Positions 40,965 through 49,300 of a stretch of 64,000 bases of DNA are shown here, piece by piece. The notes beneath the pieces are model-generated. The model was given only the letters and a program-made list of their open reading frames with translations, was not told where the DNA came from and did not search any database. Position 1 is the first letter of the stretch; each line of letters opens with the position of its first letter. The DNA is from CAZYQW01 sp964649825 (GTDB lineage: Bacteria > Planctomycetota > B15-G4 > JADJEK01): assembly GCA_964649825.1 (NCBI GenBank), contig CAZYQW010000067.1:1-64000 (forward strand), in the 5' to 3' direction. A program made the translations under genes and the position numbers.

Positions 40965-42431
40965 TCAATCGCGCTCGTGTCCGGGATGCGGCGTGGCCGT
41001 TTCCTTTGACTCGCCCGGTGACTCCTCCATCGACGGGACGGGGCTGGCTCCGACCAGGTCCGGAAGCCGAATGCCGATCACACGCTCGAGGTCGGCCCGG
41101 GACGTCCAGTAGTCCTGGAGAGCGCGCGCGTACTCGACCCGATCTGCCGTTTCGCCCTCCTTGGCCCTGAGGAGGTCGAAGACTCCGACGAGCATCGCGT
41201 TGTACTCGGTCTGGGTCAGCTCCACGACGCGCTGCTGGAGTGGCAGCAGTCGCTGCTGATAGCGCTCGGCCATTCTGCGGGCCAGGCTCATCCGGTCTGT
41301 CGCCATTCGGACCTCGGCATGCGCGACGTTCCGTTGCGCCAGGAGCCGCTGCTCGGCCTGCCGGATGAGTGCCTCTCGCCGCGCGTAGACGGCCTGATGC
41401 TGATGGAAGATCGGCAACTCGACGCTGAAGTGAGGGCCCGTGGACTGAACGCCATCCGAGCTCCTTTCGGTCTCGACACCGACGGCGCCCTTGGTGAGGA
41501 GCCACTGTTTATCCAGTATCAGCGCGAATCGCTCACGCTCGATCTGACGCTGCAGCAGCGCGAGATCGGCTCGCGTCTCGAGGGCCGTGGCGACCAGCGC
41601 CTGCACGTCAGGCTCTCCGCCCGCAACGGTCTCCTGCGCCGGGGAGAGCGACCAGTCTGACTCGTCGTCTCGCAGATCGAGCGCGCGCCGCAGCTCTTCT
41701 CGCGCAATGGATGCCGCGGTCTCTGCTTGGTCGAGCCGCAATCCCGACCGCTCGGCCGCCGCGCGCTCGCGGGCCAGCTCGAGGTCGCTGATGTGCCCTG
41801 CCGCGTGCTGCCGCTCGACCAACTCCACGGCGACGTCCGCAAACTCCGTGAGCGCGCGACTCGCCTCCAGGACCTGAAGGTCGCCCTGATAGCGGTGACA
41901 GGCGCGGCGAACCTCGGTCGCCTTGTCGAGCACCGCGTCCGTGACGCGCAGGATCGCCTGCTCCAGCTCCTCTCCCGCGATCCTCTTGCGCAGGGGAACG
42001 ACGAACATGTCGAGCCAGAAGTCGAGACCGACGTTCCAGTTCGGCCTGCTCGCGCCACCGGAGTCCGGGAAGCGCACGAACCCGGCGAGGTCTGGATTCG
42101 TGAGCATCCCGGCGTGGACGAGGTCGGCCTGCGCCACGCCGAGATCCTCGTAGACGGCCTGGAGGTCGGCACGGCGGAGCAATGCCACCTGAACGGCCGT
42201 GTCAGGGGTCAGCGGTTGCGCCAGGAGGTCTCGCACGAACGCGTCGACCTCCTCGTCCTCGGGGCCGCCGAGCCGCCAATGGACCCGCTGGCCGAGGCGT
42301 TGCTCGATGTTCCCCACCACCGTCGGGAATCTCTCCGCCGGATCGACCGCCGCACAGCCGACGAGGGCGAGAAACACGGAGGTCATCGTGACCCACCTGC
42401 CAAAGAGACCGAAACCAGGGAATCCACTCAT
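40965..42431 (-). CDS. TolC-family outer-membrane lipoprotein
   Basis: 488 aa. An N-terminal signal with lipobox LVGC is followed by the repeated long-helix pattern of outer-membrane efflux proteins (two halves, each with paired helices around an amphipathic strand, e.g. NVGLDFWLDMFVVPLRKRIAGEEL and PHFSVELPIFHQHQAVYARREALI). In this context it probably forms the outer-membrane channel for metal export, but no RND pump gene is present in the window. The ATG overlaps the stop of the DUF1622 gene by four bases. Confidence 0.8.
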   Translation of the reverse strand: MSGFPGFGLFGRWVTMTSVFLALVGCAAVDPAERFPTVVGNIEQRLGQRVHWRLGGPEDEEVDAFVRDLLAQPLTPDTAVQVALLRRADLQAVYEDLGVAQADLVHAGMLTNPDLAGFVRFPDSGGASRPNWNVGLDFWLDMFVVPLRKRIAGEELEQAILRVTDAVLDKATEVRRACHRYQGDLQVLEASRALTEFADVAVELVERQHAAGHISDLELARERAAAERSGLRLDQAETAASIAREELRRALDLRDDESDWSLSPAQETVAGGEPDVQALVATALETRADLALLQRQIERERFALILDKQWLLTKGAVGVETERSSDGVQSTGPHFSVELPIFHQHQAVYARREALIRQAEQRLLAQRNVAHAEVRMATDRMSLARRMAERYQQRLLPLQQRVVELTQTEYNAMLVGVFDLLRAKEGETADRVEYARALQDYWTSRADLERVIGIRLPDLVGASPVPSMEESPGESKETATPHPGHERD

Positions 42432-42823
42432 GACTCGGCGCTCCTCGCGTCTTCCGTTCGTCGGGTCGCGTCCCCGGCATGGTCCGCTTGCGCGCGGCCC
42501 GTCGCCTTGCGAAGCTCGTAGGCGATGCTCAAGCCCAACGTGGTGCGGATCAGCACGATGCCGCCCAGCAGGGCCATGCCATCGAACGTGGGAGTCACGA
42601 CCGTCTTGAGCACGTCGGCCGCGATCAAGAACTCGAACGACAGCACGAGCCGCTGAGCAAGGTTGAGGCGCGCCGCCTCGATGGCGTCCGGCACTCTCCG
42701 CCGCACGAACGTGCGCGCGAGGTCCAGCCGGCCGACGGCGAGCGCGGCGAGGATCATCAGCGCCGCGACCGCCTCGATGGAGCGCACGCTGACGTCGACG
42801 GCGGTCTCGAGCATCGTGGACAC
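42428..42823 (-). CDS. DUF1622 membrane protein
   Basis: 131 aa with about three membrane helices (SIEAVAALMILAALAVG, LVLSFEFLIAADVLKTVV, ALLGGIVLIRTTLGLSIAYEL), matching the DUF1622 family pattern, including the Phe-Glu-Phe block. Its function is unknown. A GTG start is likely, with GAGGGG just upstream. Confidence 0.75.
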   Translation of the reverse strand: MSTMLETAVDVSVRSIEAVAALMILAALAVGRLDLARTFVRRRVPDAIEAARLNLAQRLVLSFEFLIAADVLKTVVTPTFDGMALLGGIVLIRTTLGLSIAYELRKATGRAQADHAGDATRRTEDARSAES

Positions 42824-42841
42824 GTCGCCCCTCGCGATCGC

Positions 42842-43348
42842 TCACCTGTCACCTGGTCCTTCGTCGTGTCCCATGCCTTGCCCGTGGTGGCGCCCCATCT
42901 CCGACCACATCGGACCGTGGGCTCGCCCCGCCGGCCAGCAATTGCGCCATTCGAACGCGGCGCGATCGCCCAGGCCCAGGCGCATCCAGCCGTGCTGGAC
43001 GCCGCCGCCGCGCACCCAGTCGGCCTTCCCGTAGAAGCGGCTACAGCGGCCCGGCGGGTCCGTCCCGAGCGGATGGGGTTCCAACGTCAGCGTGCGATCG
43101 TCGCTGCCGACGACCAGAGGCTCCGCCGCGATCGGCCGCGGCGCCTTCAGGTCGTTGCCCCAGGTGTGGACCATGACCTCGCCACTGTCGGAATTGGCCA
43201 ATACCTCGGCCTGCACGTTGCCGTTCTCGAGCGGGACCAGGTCGCCGCCGTAGGGGCCGGCGGCGCTGGCCTTCGCGCCGCACGACGACAGCGCGGCTCC
43301 CATGCCCACGACCACGCTCACGAAGGCCATTGCGCTCTTCGCGTTCAT
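42842..43348 (-). CDS. Small periplasmic lipoprotein, metal-operon context
   Basis: 168 aa with a lipobox (ALSSC). A short beta-rich domain, YGGDLVPLENGNVQAEVLANSDSGEVMVHTWGNDLK, resembles the small periplasmic domain found near metal-efflux adaptors. The tail is rich in Met and His (MGRHHGQGMGHDEG). Metal binding is plausible but not shown. GGAGGAGG precedes the ATG. Confidence 0.65.
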   Translation of the reverse strand: MNAKSAMAFVSVVVGMGAALSSCGAKASAAGPYGGDLVPLENGNVQAEVLANSDSGEVMVHTWGNDLKAPRPIAAEPLVVGSDDRTLTLEPHPLGTDPPGRCSRFYGKADWVRGGGVQHGWMRLGLGDRAAFEWRNCWPAGRAHGPMWSEMGRHHGQGMGHDEGPGDR

Positions 43349-43365
43349 GACTCCTCCTCCAACCA

Positions 43366-44154
43366 TCAGTGGTGCTTGTACCAGCCCACGCCTTGAATGT
43401 CGTTCCACGCGTTCGTCTTGTGGCAGAGGAAGCACTGTCGGACCTCCGCGTGCATGATGCCCGCGACGTTCATCGAGACCATGTGAAAGTGATGCATGTA
43501 ATGACCGGGCGGCGCCTGATGGCACTGGGCGCACTCCGTCGAGACCGGCGAGGGATGTCGGAACTCGGGGATCGTCCAGAGCGCGGTCGAGTGGCACACG
43601 CCGCAGTCTCTGCCGAGAAGCTGCCGGTGCGGATCTTGGTGCGCGTGGCAGGTCATGCAGTCGAGCAGCAGCTCGTCCCGCGTGATCCGGTCGTGAGGAA
43701 GGGGCAGGTTCGCCGCCGCCGCGACGGATGCGCGGATCGCCCCGGCGAGGTCCTCTGCGGCTCGACCTTTCTCCGTGGCGCGCCGGGCAATCACGGGCAG
43801 GGCCTCGTGGCGCATCCCCACGGGCCGCTGCTCCTCGCCGAGGTGCTCCGGGTGACACGCATTGCACTCGGGGACCGTTGCGTGAAAGCGCGTCGTCTGC
43901 GCGGCGAACAGCTCCTCGTCCGCGGCGTGACAGGCGACGCACTTGTCTGCCGTCGGGCCCTGGTGCGGCGTGTGGCAGGCCTCGCAGCGCGAGCCGAGAA
44001 AGGCGTGACCCCGCGACAGTGGCCCCGGAGTCACGAACGCCTGCCAGCCGGGCACACCGGCAGAGCCGCCGCGGTGGGCCAGGAACGGCAAGATGGCCGC
44101 CCCGCCCAATGCGCCCGCGGTCGTCACGACGTAGGCGATCTCGATCCACTTCAT
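43366..44154 (-). CDS. Heptaheme c-type cytochrome, membrane-anchored
   Basis: 262 aa. One N-terminal membrane helix (WIEIAYVVTTAGALGGAAILPFL) is followed by seven CxxCH heme motifs (CEACH, CVACH, CNACH, CMTCH, CGVCH, CAQCH, CFLCH) and many extra His residues for axial ligation. It should carry electrons in the periplasm. Its start overlaps the cytochrome b stop, so the two are co-translated and probably form one complex. The nearest annotated type is the NapC/NrfH-like or tetraheme-derived multiheme group. Confidence 0.85.
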   Translation of the reverse strand: MKWIEIAYVVTTAGALGGAAILPFLAHRGGSAGVPGWQAFVTPGPLSRGHAFLGSRCEACHTPHQGPTADKCVACHAADEELFAAQTTRFHATVPECNACHPEHLGEEQRPVGMRHEALPVIARRATEKGRAAEDLAGAIRASVAAAANLPLPHDRITRDELLLDCMTCHAHQDPHRQLLGRDCGVCHSTALWTIPEFRHPSPVSTECAQCHQAPPGHYMHHFHMVSMNVAGIMHAEVRQCFLCHKTNAWNDIQGVGWYKHH

Positions 44155-44912
44155 GACAGCCACCGGATCCCGAAGTACCAGACCGACCAAATGTGGATCG
44201 CGAGCAGCACATAGAGCACGATCGAGATGAAGACGTGGCAGACCAGCCAGCGGCCGAAGGCGTCCTTGACGAGACCCTGGGACCGGATCGCGTATTCCAG
44301 GTCGGCAATCGACTCCGAGAGCCGCAGGGCTCGCACGGGTGCCGTAAGGGGCTCCGCGGCCGTACGGCTCTCGCGCAAGAAAAACGGCGCGGCCACACGG
44401 GCGAAGAACCCGGTGAACGGACGGAGCCTGCCTGCGTGCTCGGGCTCCAGAGCGAACTCCCCAGCCGTCCGGTCATACGCCACCCGAAGGCCCGCGAGCA
44501 GGCGCTGCTCCGCGCGCACGTCCGCCGAGATCCGGTTCATGAGGTAGCGCCCGACGAAGCCGCTAAGCGCGACGACGATCATCAGCGCGGTGAGCGCGAT
44601 ACCGAGCGGGCTCTCGTACTTGTGCCCACTGTGGAGGACGCCGAGGAGCGGGCCCAGCACTCCGGCATAGATGTGAATGGCCAAGAGGGTCCGCATCGAG
44701 ACGGTCCTGGTGACGTGTCGCTTGAGGAAGGGGACGCGCTTCACGAAGAGGTACGCCAGCGGCACGAGCATCAGCGCGGCGGCGGAGATGCCCAGCACGC
44801 CGCCCGCGAGGCTCCCGGGGAAGCGCGGATCGCGGTGGACGTAGAGGCCGAGCGTCAGCACCAGGAGGAGCGCCACCAGCCCGGTCATGATCGCGCGCTC
44901 ACGCTCCTGCAT
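44151..44912 (-). CDS. Cytochrome b-like membrane protein
   Basis: 253 aa with about five membrane helices. Paired His residues in two helices (LLAIHIYAGVLGPLLGVLHSGH and CHVFISIVLYVLLAIHIW) fit b-type heme ligation. A soluble loop of about 70 residues separates the fourth and fifth helices. It probably passes electrons between the reductase at 44916-46778 and the heptaheme cytochrome. Three genes in a row overlap or are separated by four bases. Confidence 0.75.
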   Translation of the reverse strand: MQERERAIMTGLVALLLVLTLGLYVHRDPRFPGSLAGGVLGISAAALMLVPLAYLFVKRVPFLKRHVTRTVSMRTLLAIHIYAGVLGPLLGVLHSGHKYESPLGIALTALMIVVALSGFVGRYLMNRISADVRAEQRLLAGLRVAYDRTAGEFALEPEHAGRLRPFTGFFARVAAPFFLRESRTAAEPLTAPVRALRLSESIADLEYAIRSQGLVKDAFGRWLVCHVFISIVLYVLLAIHIWSVWYFGIRWLS

Positions 44913-44915
44913 GGG

Positions 44916-46778
44916 TCAAGCCTCCACCTCGAGGTTCTGCGTCGACTTGGCCTGGCACGCGAGGATGATCCCGCGGCTCTTCTCCTCGGGAGACAGGGCG
45001 TCCTCCACGGCCATCGTGACCGTCCCCTTGAGGAGCTTGACCTTGCACGTGCCGCACGTGCCGGCGCGGCAGGAGTTATCGATCGACACGCCGACGTGCT
45101 CCGCGGCCTCGAGGACCGTGGCGTCACGGGGAAGGGGCGCGGCCTTGCCGGAGATCGTGAACGTCACCGTCGGCGTGGTCGCCGGCGGCGCCTCGACCAT
45201 CGCGGTCTGCACCGCCGCCTGGCGTGTCTCGCGCTTCTCGGCAGGCCCGAAGGCCTCGGTCCAGATCTGCTCGGCGGGGACACCGAGGTCCCGCAGCATG
45301 ACGCGGACGGCGTCCATCATGGGCGGCGGGCCGCACAGGTGGACGCGCCTGCGAGGAAGGTCGCGGACGCTTTCGGCGATGAGCTCTTTCGTCAGGCGCC
45401 CCCGGGCACCCATCCACACCGTGCCCTCGGCGCGGGTCATCGTCGCCACGACATGCAGGTTGGGGTGCCGGCGCTGGAGGCGCTCGAGCTCGTCCCGGAA
45501 GACGAAGTCCTCCATCGTGCGGCAGGCATACAGCAGGTCGATGCCCTTGTCCCAGCCGCGGTCCGTGAGGGTGCGGATCACGCTCATGAGCGGCGTGATG
45601 CCGACGCCGCCTCCGATAAGCACGATGCCGTCGGCCTCGGTCCCCGTGAAGGTGAAGCGCCCCTGCGGCGCGGACACCTGCAGGAGGTCGCCGGGACGAA
45701 GCCGGTCGTGCAGGTACCGCGAGACGACGCCGAGTTCCTCGCGCTTGACCGTGATCTCCACGTAGTCGCGCTGCGCTGGCGACGACGCGATCGTGTAGGA
45801 CCGCTTCGTCGTCTGGCCGGCAAGCGCCACCGCCAGGGTGAGGAACTGACCGGGAAGGAAGCCGAACGGGATCGGTCCTCCGGCCGGGTTCACCAGGCGG
45901 AACGTCTGGATCGACGGCGTCTCTCGGAAGATGCAGGCGACGCGGAGCGACCCCGCCCACGGGACCGCCGCCGTCTCGCCGCCCGCGCTCGCCTCGCGCG
46001 CAGGAGCGGGCCTTTCGACGGCGCCAATCGCAGGCGGAGTGAGCGGCGCGGGAGCCGCGGCCATTGCCGCGGGCGCCGCGACGGCGCCCGGAGCCGGCTG
46101 CGTGAGCCGCTGGAGCAGCGCCGCGGCGCGCCGCATCTTGAACACGTACATCGCGATCATGACGACTGCGAAGAGCGTCAGGAGGAACATCGCGATCGCG
46201 TGGGACCAGGAAAGACCGAACGGGCCGGCGCGACGAGCACTCGCGCGCGGGGGGACGAGGTTCATCTGCGTCTTGAACCACTCGAGAGCGACATCTTGTG
46301 GACCACGTCCCTCGGCGATCGCTCGATGCGCGGAAAGGCCGCTGTCGAACCGCGCGAGCCCCTCCCGCAGCCGCACGATCGCGTCCTGCATGCCCGCGTA
46401 GTCATTGGTCGGTGCCGCACGGAGCAGCGCGTCGAGCGCGTCGGCCATGAGCGCCGTTCCCGCCTCCATACGCTCGTGGGCCGCTCGCTGCACCACGTCG
46501 CGCTGCTCGGGCGTCAGCGCGGGAAGCTCCATCAAGCTCGGGTACAGCTCCCGCGGCGGAGGCCCGCCCATCATCCCCTGCATCATTCCTTCCATGCCGC
46601 CGGCGTCGGGCGGCGCGGGAGGCTGAGGTCCCGGCGCCTGGCCGGGGTGGTGCTTGGCGTGCTCGCTGGGATCTTGACGCGCGTGGACGGGCACGCACGG
46701 CGCCGCGCCGAGCAACAGCGACAGCGCGAGGAGCCCGCGCTTCGCGTGATTCGGCCCTGGCTGCCCCTGCGAGGTCAT
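44916..46778 (-). CDS. Membrane-anchored flavin/NAD(P)H reductase with 2Fe-2S ferredoxin domain
   Basis: 620 aa. Signal peptide, a Met/Pro/Gly-rich and helical periplasmic segment, then one membrane helix (IAMFLLTLFAVVMIAMYVF) near 195. The FAD-binding domain has RSYTIASSP, the NAD domain GGGVGITPLMSVIR and CGPPPMMDAV, and the C-terminus is a plant-type ferredoxin (CRAGTCGTCKVKLL plus a distal Cys in ILACQ). Electrons from NAD(P)H would pass through FAD to the cluster and on to the cytochrome b. The start overlaps the CBM48 gene's stop. Confidence 0.85.
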   Translation of the reverse strand: MTSQGQPGPNHAKRGLLALSLLLGAAPCVPVHARQDPSEHAKHHPGQAPGPQPPAPPDAGGMEGMMQGMMGGPPPRELYPSLMELPALTPEQRDVVQRAAHERMEAGTALMADALDALLRAAPTNDYAGMQDAIVRLREGLARFDSGLSAHRAIAEGRGPQDVALEWFKTQMNLVPPRASARRAGPFGLSWSHAIAMFLLTLFAVVMIAMYVFKMRRAAALLQRLTQPAPGAVAAPAAMAAAPAPLTPPAIGAVERPAPAREASAGGETAAVPWAGSLRVACIFRETPSIQTFRLVNPAGGPIPFGFLPGQFLTLAVALAGQTTKRSYTIASSPAQRDYVEITVKREELGVVSRYLHDRLRPGDLLQVSAPQGRFTFTGTEADGIVLIGGGVGITPLMSVIRTLTDRGWDKGIDLLYACRTMEDFVFRDELERLQRRHPNLHVVATMTRAEGTVWMGARGRLTKELIAESVRDLPRRRVHLCGPPPMMDAVRVMLRDLGVPAEQIWTEAFGPAEKRETRQAAVQTAMVEAPPATTPTVTFTISGKAAPLPRDATVLEAAEHVGVSIDNSCRAGTCGTCKVKLLKGTVTMAVEDALSPEEKSRGIILACQAKSTQNLEVEA

Positions 46779-47107
46779 GGATCGTCGACGACGAGCACGC
46801 GGTTCATGGTCCCGAAGTCGTTCGGGACGCAGTCAAGCCGCTCGCTGAACGGCGAATCGCCGCCGGGCTCGCAGCACCACCGCCCGTCGATGACGAACTT
46901 GTACTCGTAGCGGCCGGGCGGAACGTCGAGCGCGAGGGCCCAGTCGCCGCCCTTGCCGCGCTTCATGGCGCGCGACCAGGGATCCCAGCCGTTGAACGTG
47001 CCCGCGACGAAGACCTCGCGCGCCTCGGGAGCGCGCACGGACAGCGTGACCGTGCCTTGCGCACGATTCGATGACTTCTTGCTCATGGCCGTTCTCTTTC
47101 TCTTCAT
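46775..47107 (-). CDS. Small CBM48/AMPK glycogen-binding-like domain protein
   Basis: 110 aa, a single immunoglobulin-like domain with the CBM48 pattern (VFVAGTFNGWDPW, WALALDVPPGRYEYKFVIDGRW). Stand-alone forms are often annotated as glycogen-binding. Its place inside a redox/metal operon is odd and suggests a protein-binding or structural role instead. The ATG at 47107 has GAGGG at good spacing; MSKKSSN at 47086 is an alternative. Confidence 0.75.
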   Translation of the reverse strand: MKRKRTAMSKKSSNRAQGTVTLSVRAPEAREVFVAGTFNGWDPWSRAMKRGKGGDWALALDVPPGRYEYKFVIDGRWCCEPGGDSPFSERLDCVPNDFGTMNRVLVVDDP

Positions 47108-47117
47108 GGACCCTCTG

Positions 47118-48113
47118 TCACATGCCGTCCGACATCGCGCCGCCCCTCGGCACGGCGGGACCCGCCGGAGCGTGCTGCGGCGGCAGCATGCCCGTGAGCT
47201 GCCGGCGCTGCTCGTCGGTGAGCACCGTCGCGGCGTCACCCACGGAGTGGATGAACGCGATGCGCTGGTCGGCCTGGATCTTCGCGATCTCGCGGGCCTT
47301 CTGGTCGATGGCCGCGGCGTCGGGCTGGTCCGCTCCGGTCATCACCCACAGATCCTGCTCGGCCTGCTCGATCTTGCGCGCGAAGTCGCTCTGACCGAGG
47401 AGCGCTCGCTCCTTCTTCTGGTTGAGCATCGTCTGCTGCTCCAGCGTCAGCGTGACGTGCTCGGGGTGGTCCAGGAAGAAGCCCGTGGCGCCGATGTGGT
47501 AGAGGCGCGAGGCACCGGGGAAGCCGGGGAGCGCGCTCGGCGTGCTTGCCGCGGCCATGCTTCCCATCCCGCCCATCCGCATGCTCCCCATCATCCCCAT
47601 CATGTCCATGCCCATCATGCCCATGCCGCCGGACCCCGAGCCCATTCCCCCCATGCCGCCCTCCATGGAGTCCATTGCCTGCATCCCTCCCATCGCCGAG
47701 CCTCCGGCCATTCCCCCCATGCCCGACATGCCTTGCATCCCGCCCGAGCCGGGCTGCGCGCCCGCGCCTGCGGCGCCGGAGCCCATGACCTTCGACTGCA
47801 TGCCGCCGCCCATCTTGCGACCCATGGTCGGCTGCTGCGGCGCCGCGCCCGACGCGTGGCCCTGGACCATGGCGGCCTGCAGCTCGGCCACCTGGGCGCG
47901 CAACGCGGCGATCTCTCGAGCCAGGTCGACGGCCTGGTCGGTGGAAGGAGCCGTCGGCGGCGGGGCGTGTTGCGAGTGCTGACCGTGAGCCGCCGGGTCG
48001 GGCGGATTCGGCCGCGGCGTCGTCTGGGCGGTGCCAAGGCCCGCGGTGAGGATCCAGACGGCGGCCGCGAGGGATGCGACCATGCCGGCCGCGTGCGTGC
48101 GAAGAGACTTCAT
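47118..48113 (-). CDS. Met/Gly-rich periplasmic protein, Spy/CpxP-like C-terminus
   Basis: 331 aa with a signal peptide (GMVASLAAAVWILTAGLGTAQ). A coiled-coil segment near 65-85 is followed by a Gly-Met-rich region of about 100 residues with many GGM and GMM steps (GGMGMMGMDMMGMMGSM). The C-terminal 120 residues hold an LTLEQQTMLNQKKE motif and LTDEQRRQL, similar to Spy/CpxP-type LTxxQ proteins. Met-rich arrays bind Cu(I) in several copper-resistance proteins, so periplasmic copper buffering is a reasonable inference. Confidence 0.75.
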   Translation of the reverse strand: MKSLRTHAAGMVASLAAAVWILTAGLGTAQTTPRPNPPDPAAHGQHSQHAPPPTAPSTDQAVDLAREIAALRAQVAELQAAMVQGHASGAAPQQPTMGRKMGGGMQSKVMGSGAAGAGAQPGSGGMQGMSGMGGMAGGSAMGGMQAMDSMEGGMGGMGSGSGGMGMMGMDMMGMMGSMRMGGMGSMAAASTPSALPGFPGASRLYHIGATGFFLDHPEHVTLTLEQQTMLNQKKERALLGQSDFARKIEQAEQDLWVMTGADQPDAAAIDQKAREIAKIQADQRIAFIHSVGDAATVLTDEQRRQLTGMLPPQHAPAGPAVPRGGAMSDGM

Positions 48114-48215
48114 GACAACCTCCTTTGTGGAACTTGTGGAAACGGCACTGGAGCGACCTCATCGCGCGAGAAGAGGACATGCCGGCACCCCACCTCGAAC
48201 GGGAACACGAACGGG

Positions 48216-48555
48216 TCACTGACAGGAAGACTTCTTGGCCAGGTCCATGCCGCAACTTGGGGCACGTCGAGGGGAAGCTCGCCGTCACCTCGGGGTGCAT
48301 CGGGCAGCGGTAGACCGGCGCGCTCGAGGACTCGGGAGCGGACGCGGGCGGCGGAGGGCGAGGTCTCGGCCGGCTCGGATGCCGAACCGTCGTGGCCCGC
48401 CATGCACCCGCCGCCGTGCTCGTCCTTGGCGTGTCGCTTGTCGTGTCGCATTAGCAGGAAGTGCGGCACGGCGCAGCAGTCGTCGAGCGAGCGAAGGGAC
48501 GCGAGGAACACACCTGGCAACGGTCGTGACAGGACCAGTCGTCACGGGCTTTCAT
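48216..48555 (-). pseudogene. Frameshifted heavy-metal-binding domain gene
   Basis: Pieces of one protein are visible in different frames: CHDRCQVC and DDCCAVPHFLLMRHDKRHAKDE near the 5' end, then GGGCMAGHD, then VYRCPMHPEV..FPSTCPK, then CGMDLAKKSSCQ and a stop at 48216. The YxCPMHPE...CPxCGM block is the heavy-metal-binding domain found with copper and silver resistance genes. A single extra base in AAGTTGCGGC (near 48256) breaks the CPKCGM motif, and at least one more shift lies upstream. It may be a true pseudogene or an assembly error. A 34-aa Cys-rich frame starting at 48555 has a fair ribosome-binding site. Confidence 0.65.
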
Positions 48556-48698
48556 GGCTCACCTCATGACGGCGGCCGCACCACGCGGCAGACCGCTTGG
48601 GCGCGCGCCCGCAGGCTCGCGCGAGCGAGGGAGCCCGAGACGACCCGGGGATCGTGATCTGAGAGGAGACATGGGATCCACTCCCTTCCGTGCTGGGA

Positions 48699-48738
48699 CG
48701 AGACGAAAGTCTCGAGAACCCGGTCTCCATGGACCGGG
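48699..48738 (-). terminator. Paired stem-loops downstream of the Cys/His-rich gene
   Basis: Two adjacent perfect hairpins: CGAGAC-GAAA-GTCTCG at 48699-48714, and CCCGGTC with a 6-nt loop and GACCGGG at 48719-48738. They lie 26 nt after the stop at 48764, in the direction of transcription. They are candidates for attenuation or termination between the first gene of the island and the rest. No T-run is seen, so this is tentative. Confidence 0.4.
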
Positions 48739-48763
48739 CGCTCTTCCGCACCGGGAGGGAGGA

Positions 48764-49300
48764 TCAGATGCGCAGGATACAGAGCCGGAGGAGCAGAGTG
48801 CTCCCCGGCGGACCTCGTTCCCCTACCGAGGTCAAAAGGCGTCCATGAGCCCTGCTCGTGTGCGGGGCAATGGGGCCAGGAGGAACGGCGGCATCAGGGA
48901 TCGGAACCGAATGCTCGTGCCCCGTGCCCACGATGCCCGATTCGGACGCACGCCGGGGCGCGCGCAGGGATTCAGCGCACGCGCACTGTCCGTGATCCGA
49001 GTTTAGGGCGGCGGCATCGACGCTTGGCCCTGCTGTCGGGGCCGGCGCCGCACGCTCTGCCGCATGATGGTGGCCCTGACTATGATGGTCGGCGTGACCG
49101 TGGGAACCCGGCTCTTTGGCCTGCGCGGTCCCGTTCTCCTGTCCATCCCCGTCACACGCTGCTCCCGCGTCCCCGCAGCACGAGAGCCCCAGCACGTCGA
49201 GACTGCAGCAGCACACCTGTCCCCCGAAGGCGACGAACGCGGAGAGGACGAATGCGAGGATACGGCGCACGCGGATGACTCCCACGACTCCGGCGGTCAA
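48764..49300 (-). CDS. Cys/His-rich secreted protein, unknown
   Basis: 178 aa with a basic N-terminus and signal-like hydrophobic segment (RRILAFVLSAFVAFGG), then CCCSLDVLGLSCCGDAGAACDG and a His-rich stretch (HGHADHHSQGHHH) typical of metal-binding secreted proteins. The C-terminal 80 residues are low in features. It is the first gene of the minus-strand metal/redox run. The GTG coding for VIRVRRIL is a possible shorter start. No family recognised. Confidence 0.55.
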   Translation of the reverse strand: MTAGVVGVIRVRRILAFVLSAFVAFGGQVCCCSLDVLGLSCCGDAGAACDGDGQENGTAQAKEPGSHGHADHHSQGHHHAAERAAPAPTAGPSVDAAALNSDHGQCACAESLRAPRRASESGIVGTGHEHSVPIPDAAVPPGPIAPHTSRAHGRLLTSVGERGPPGSTLLLRLCILRI

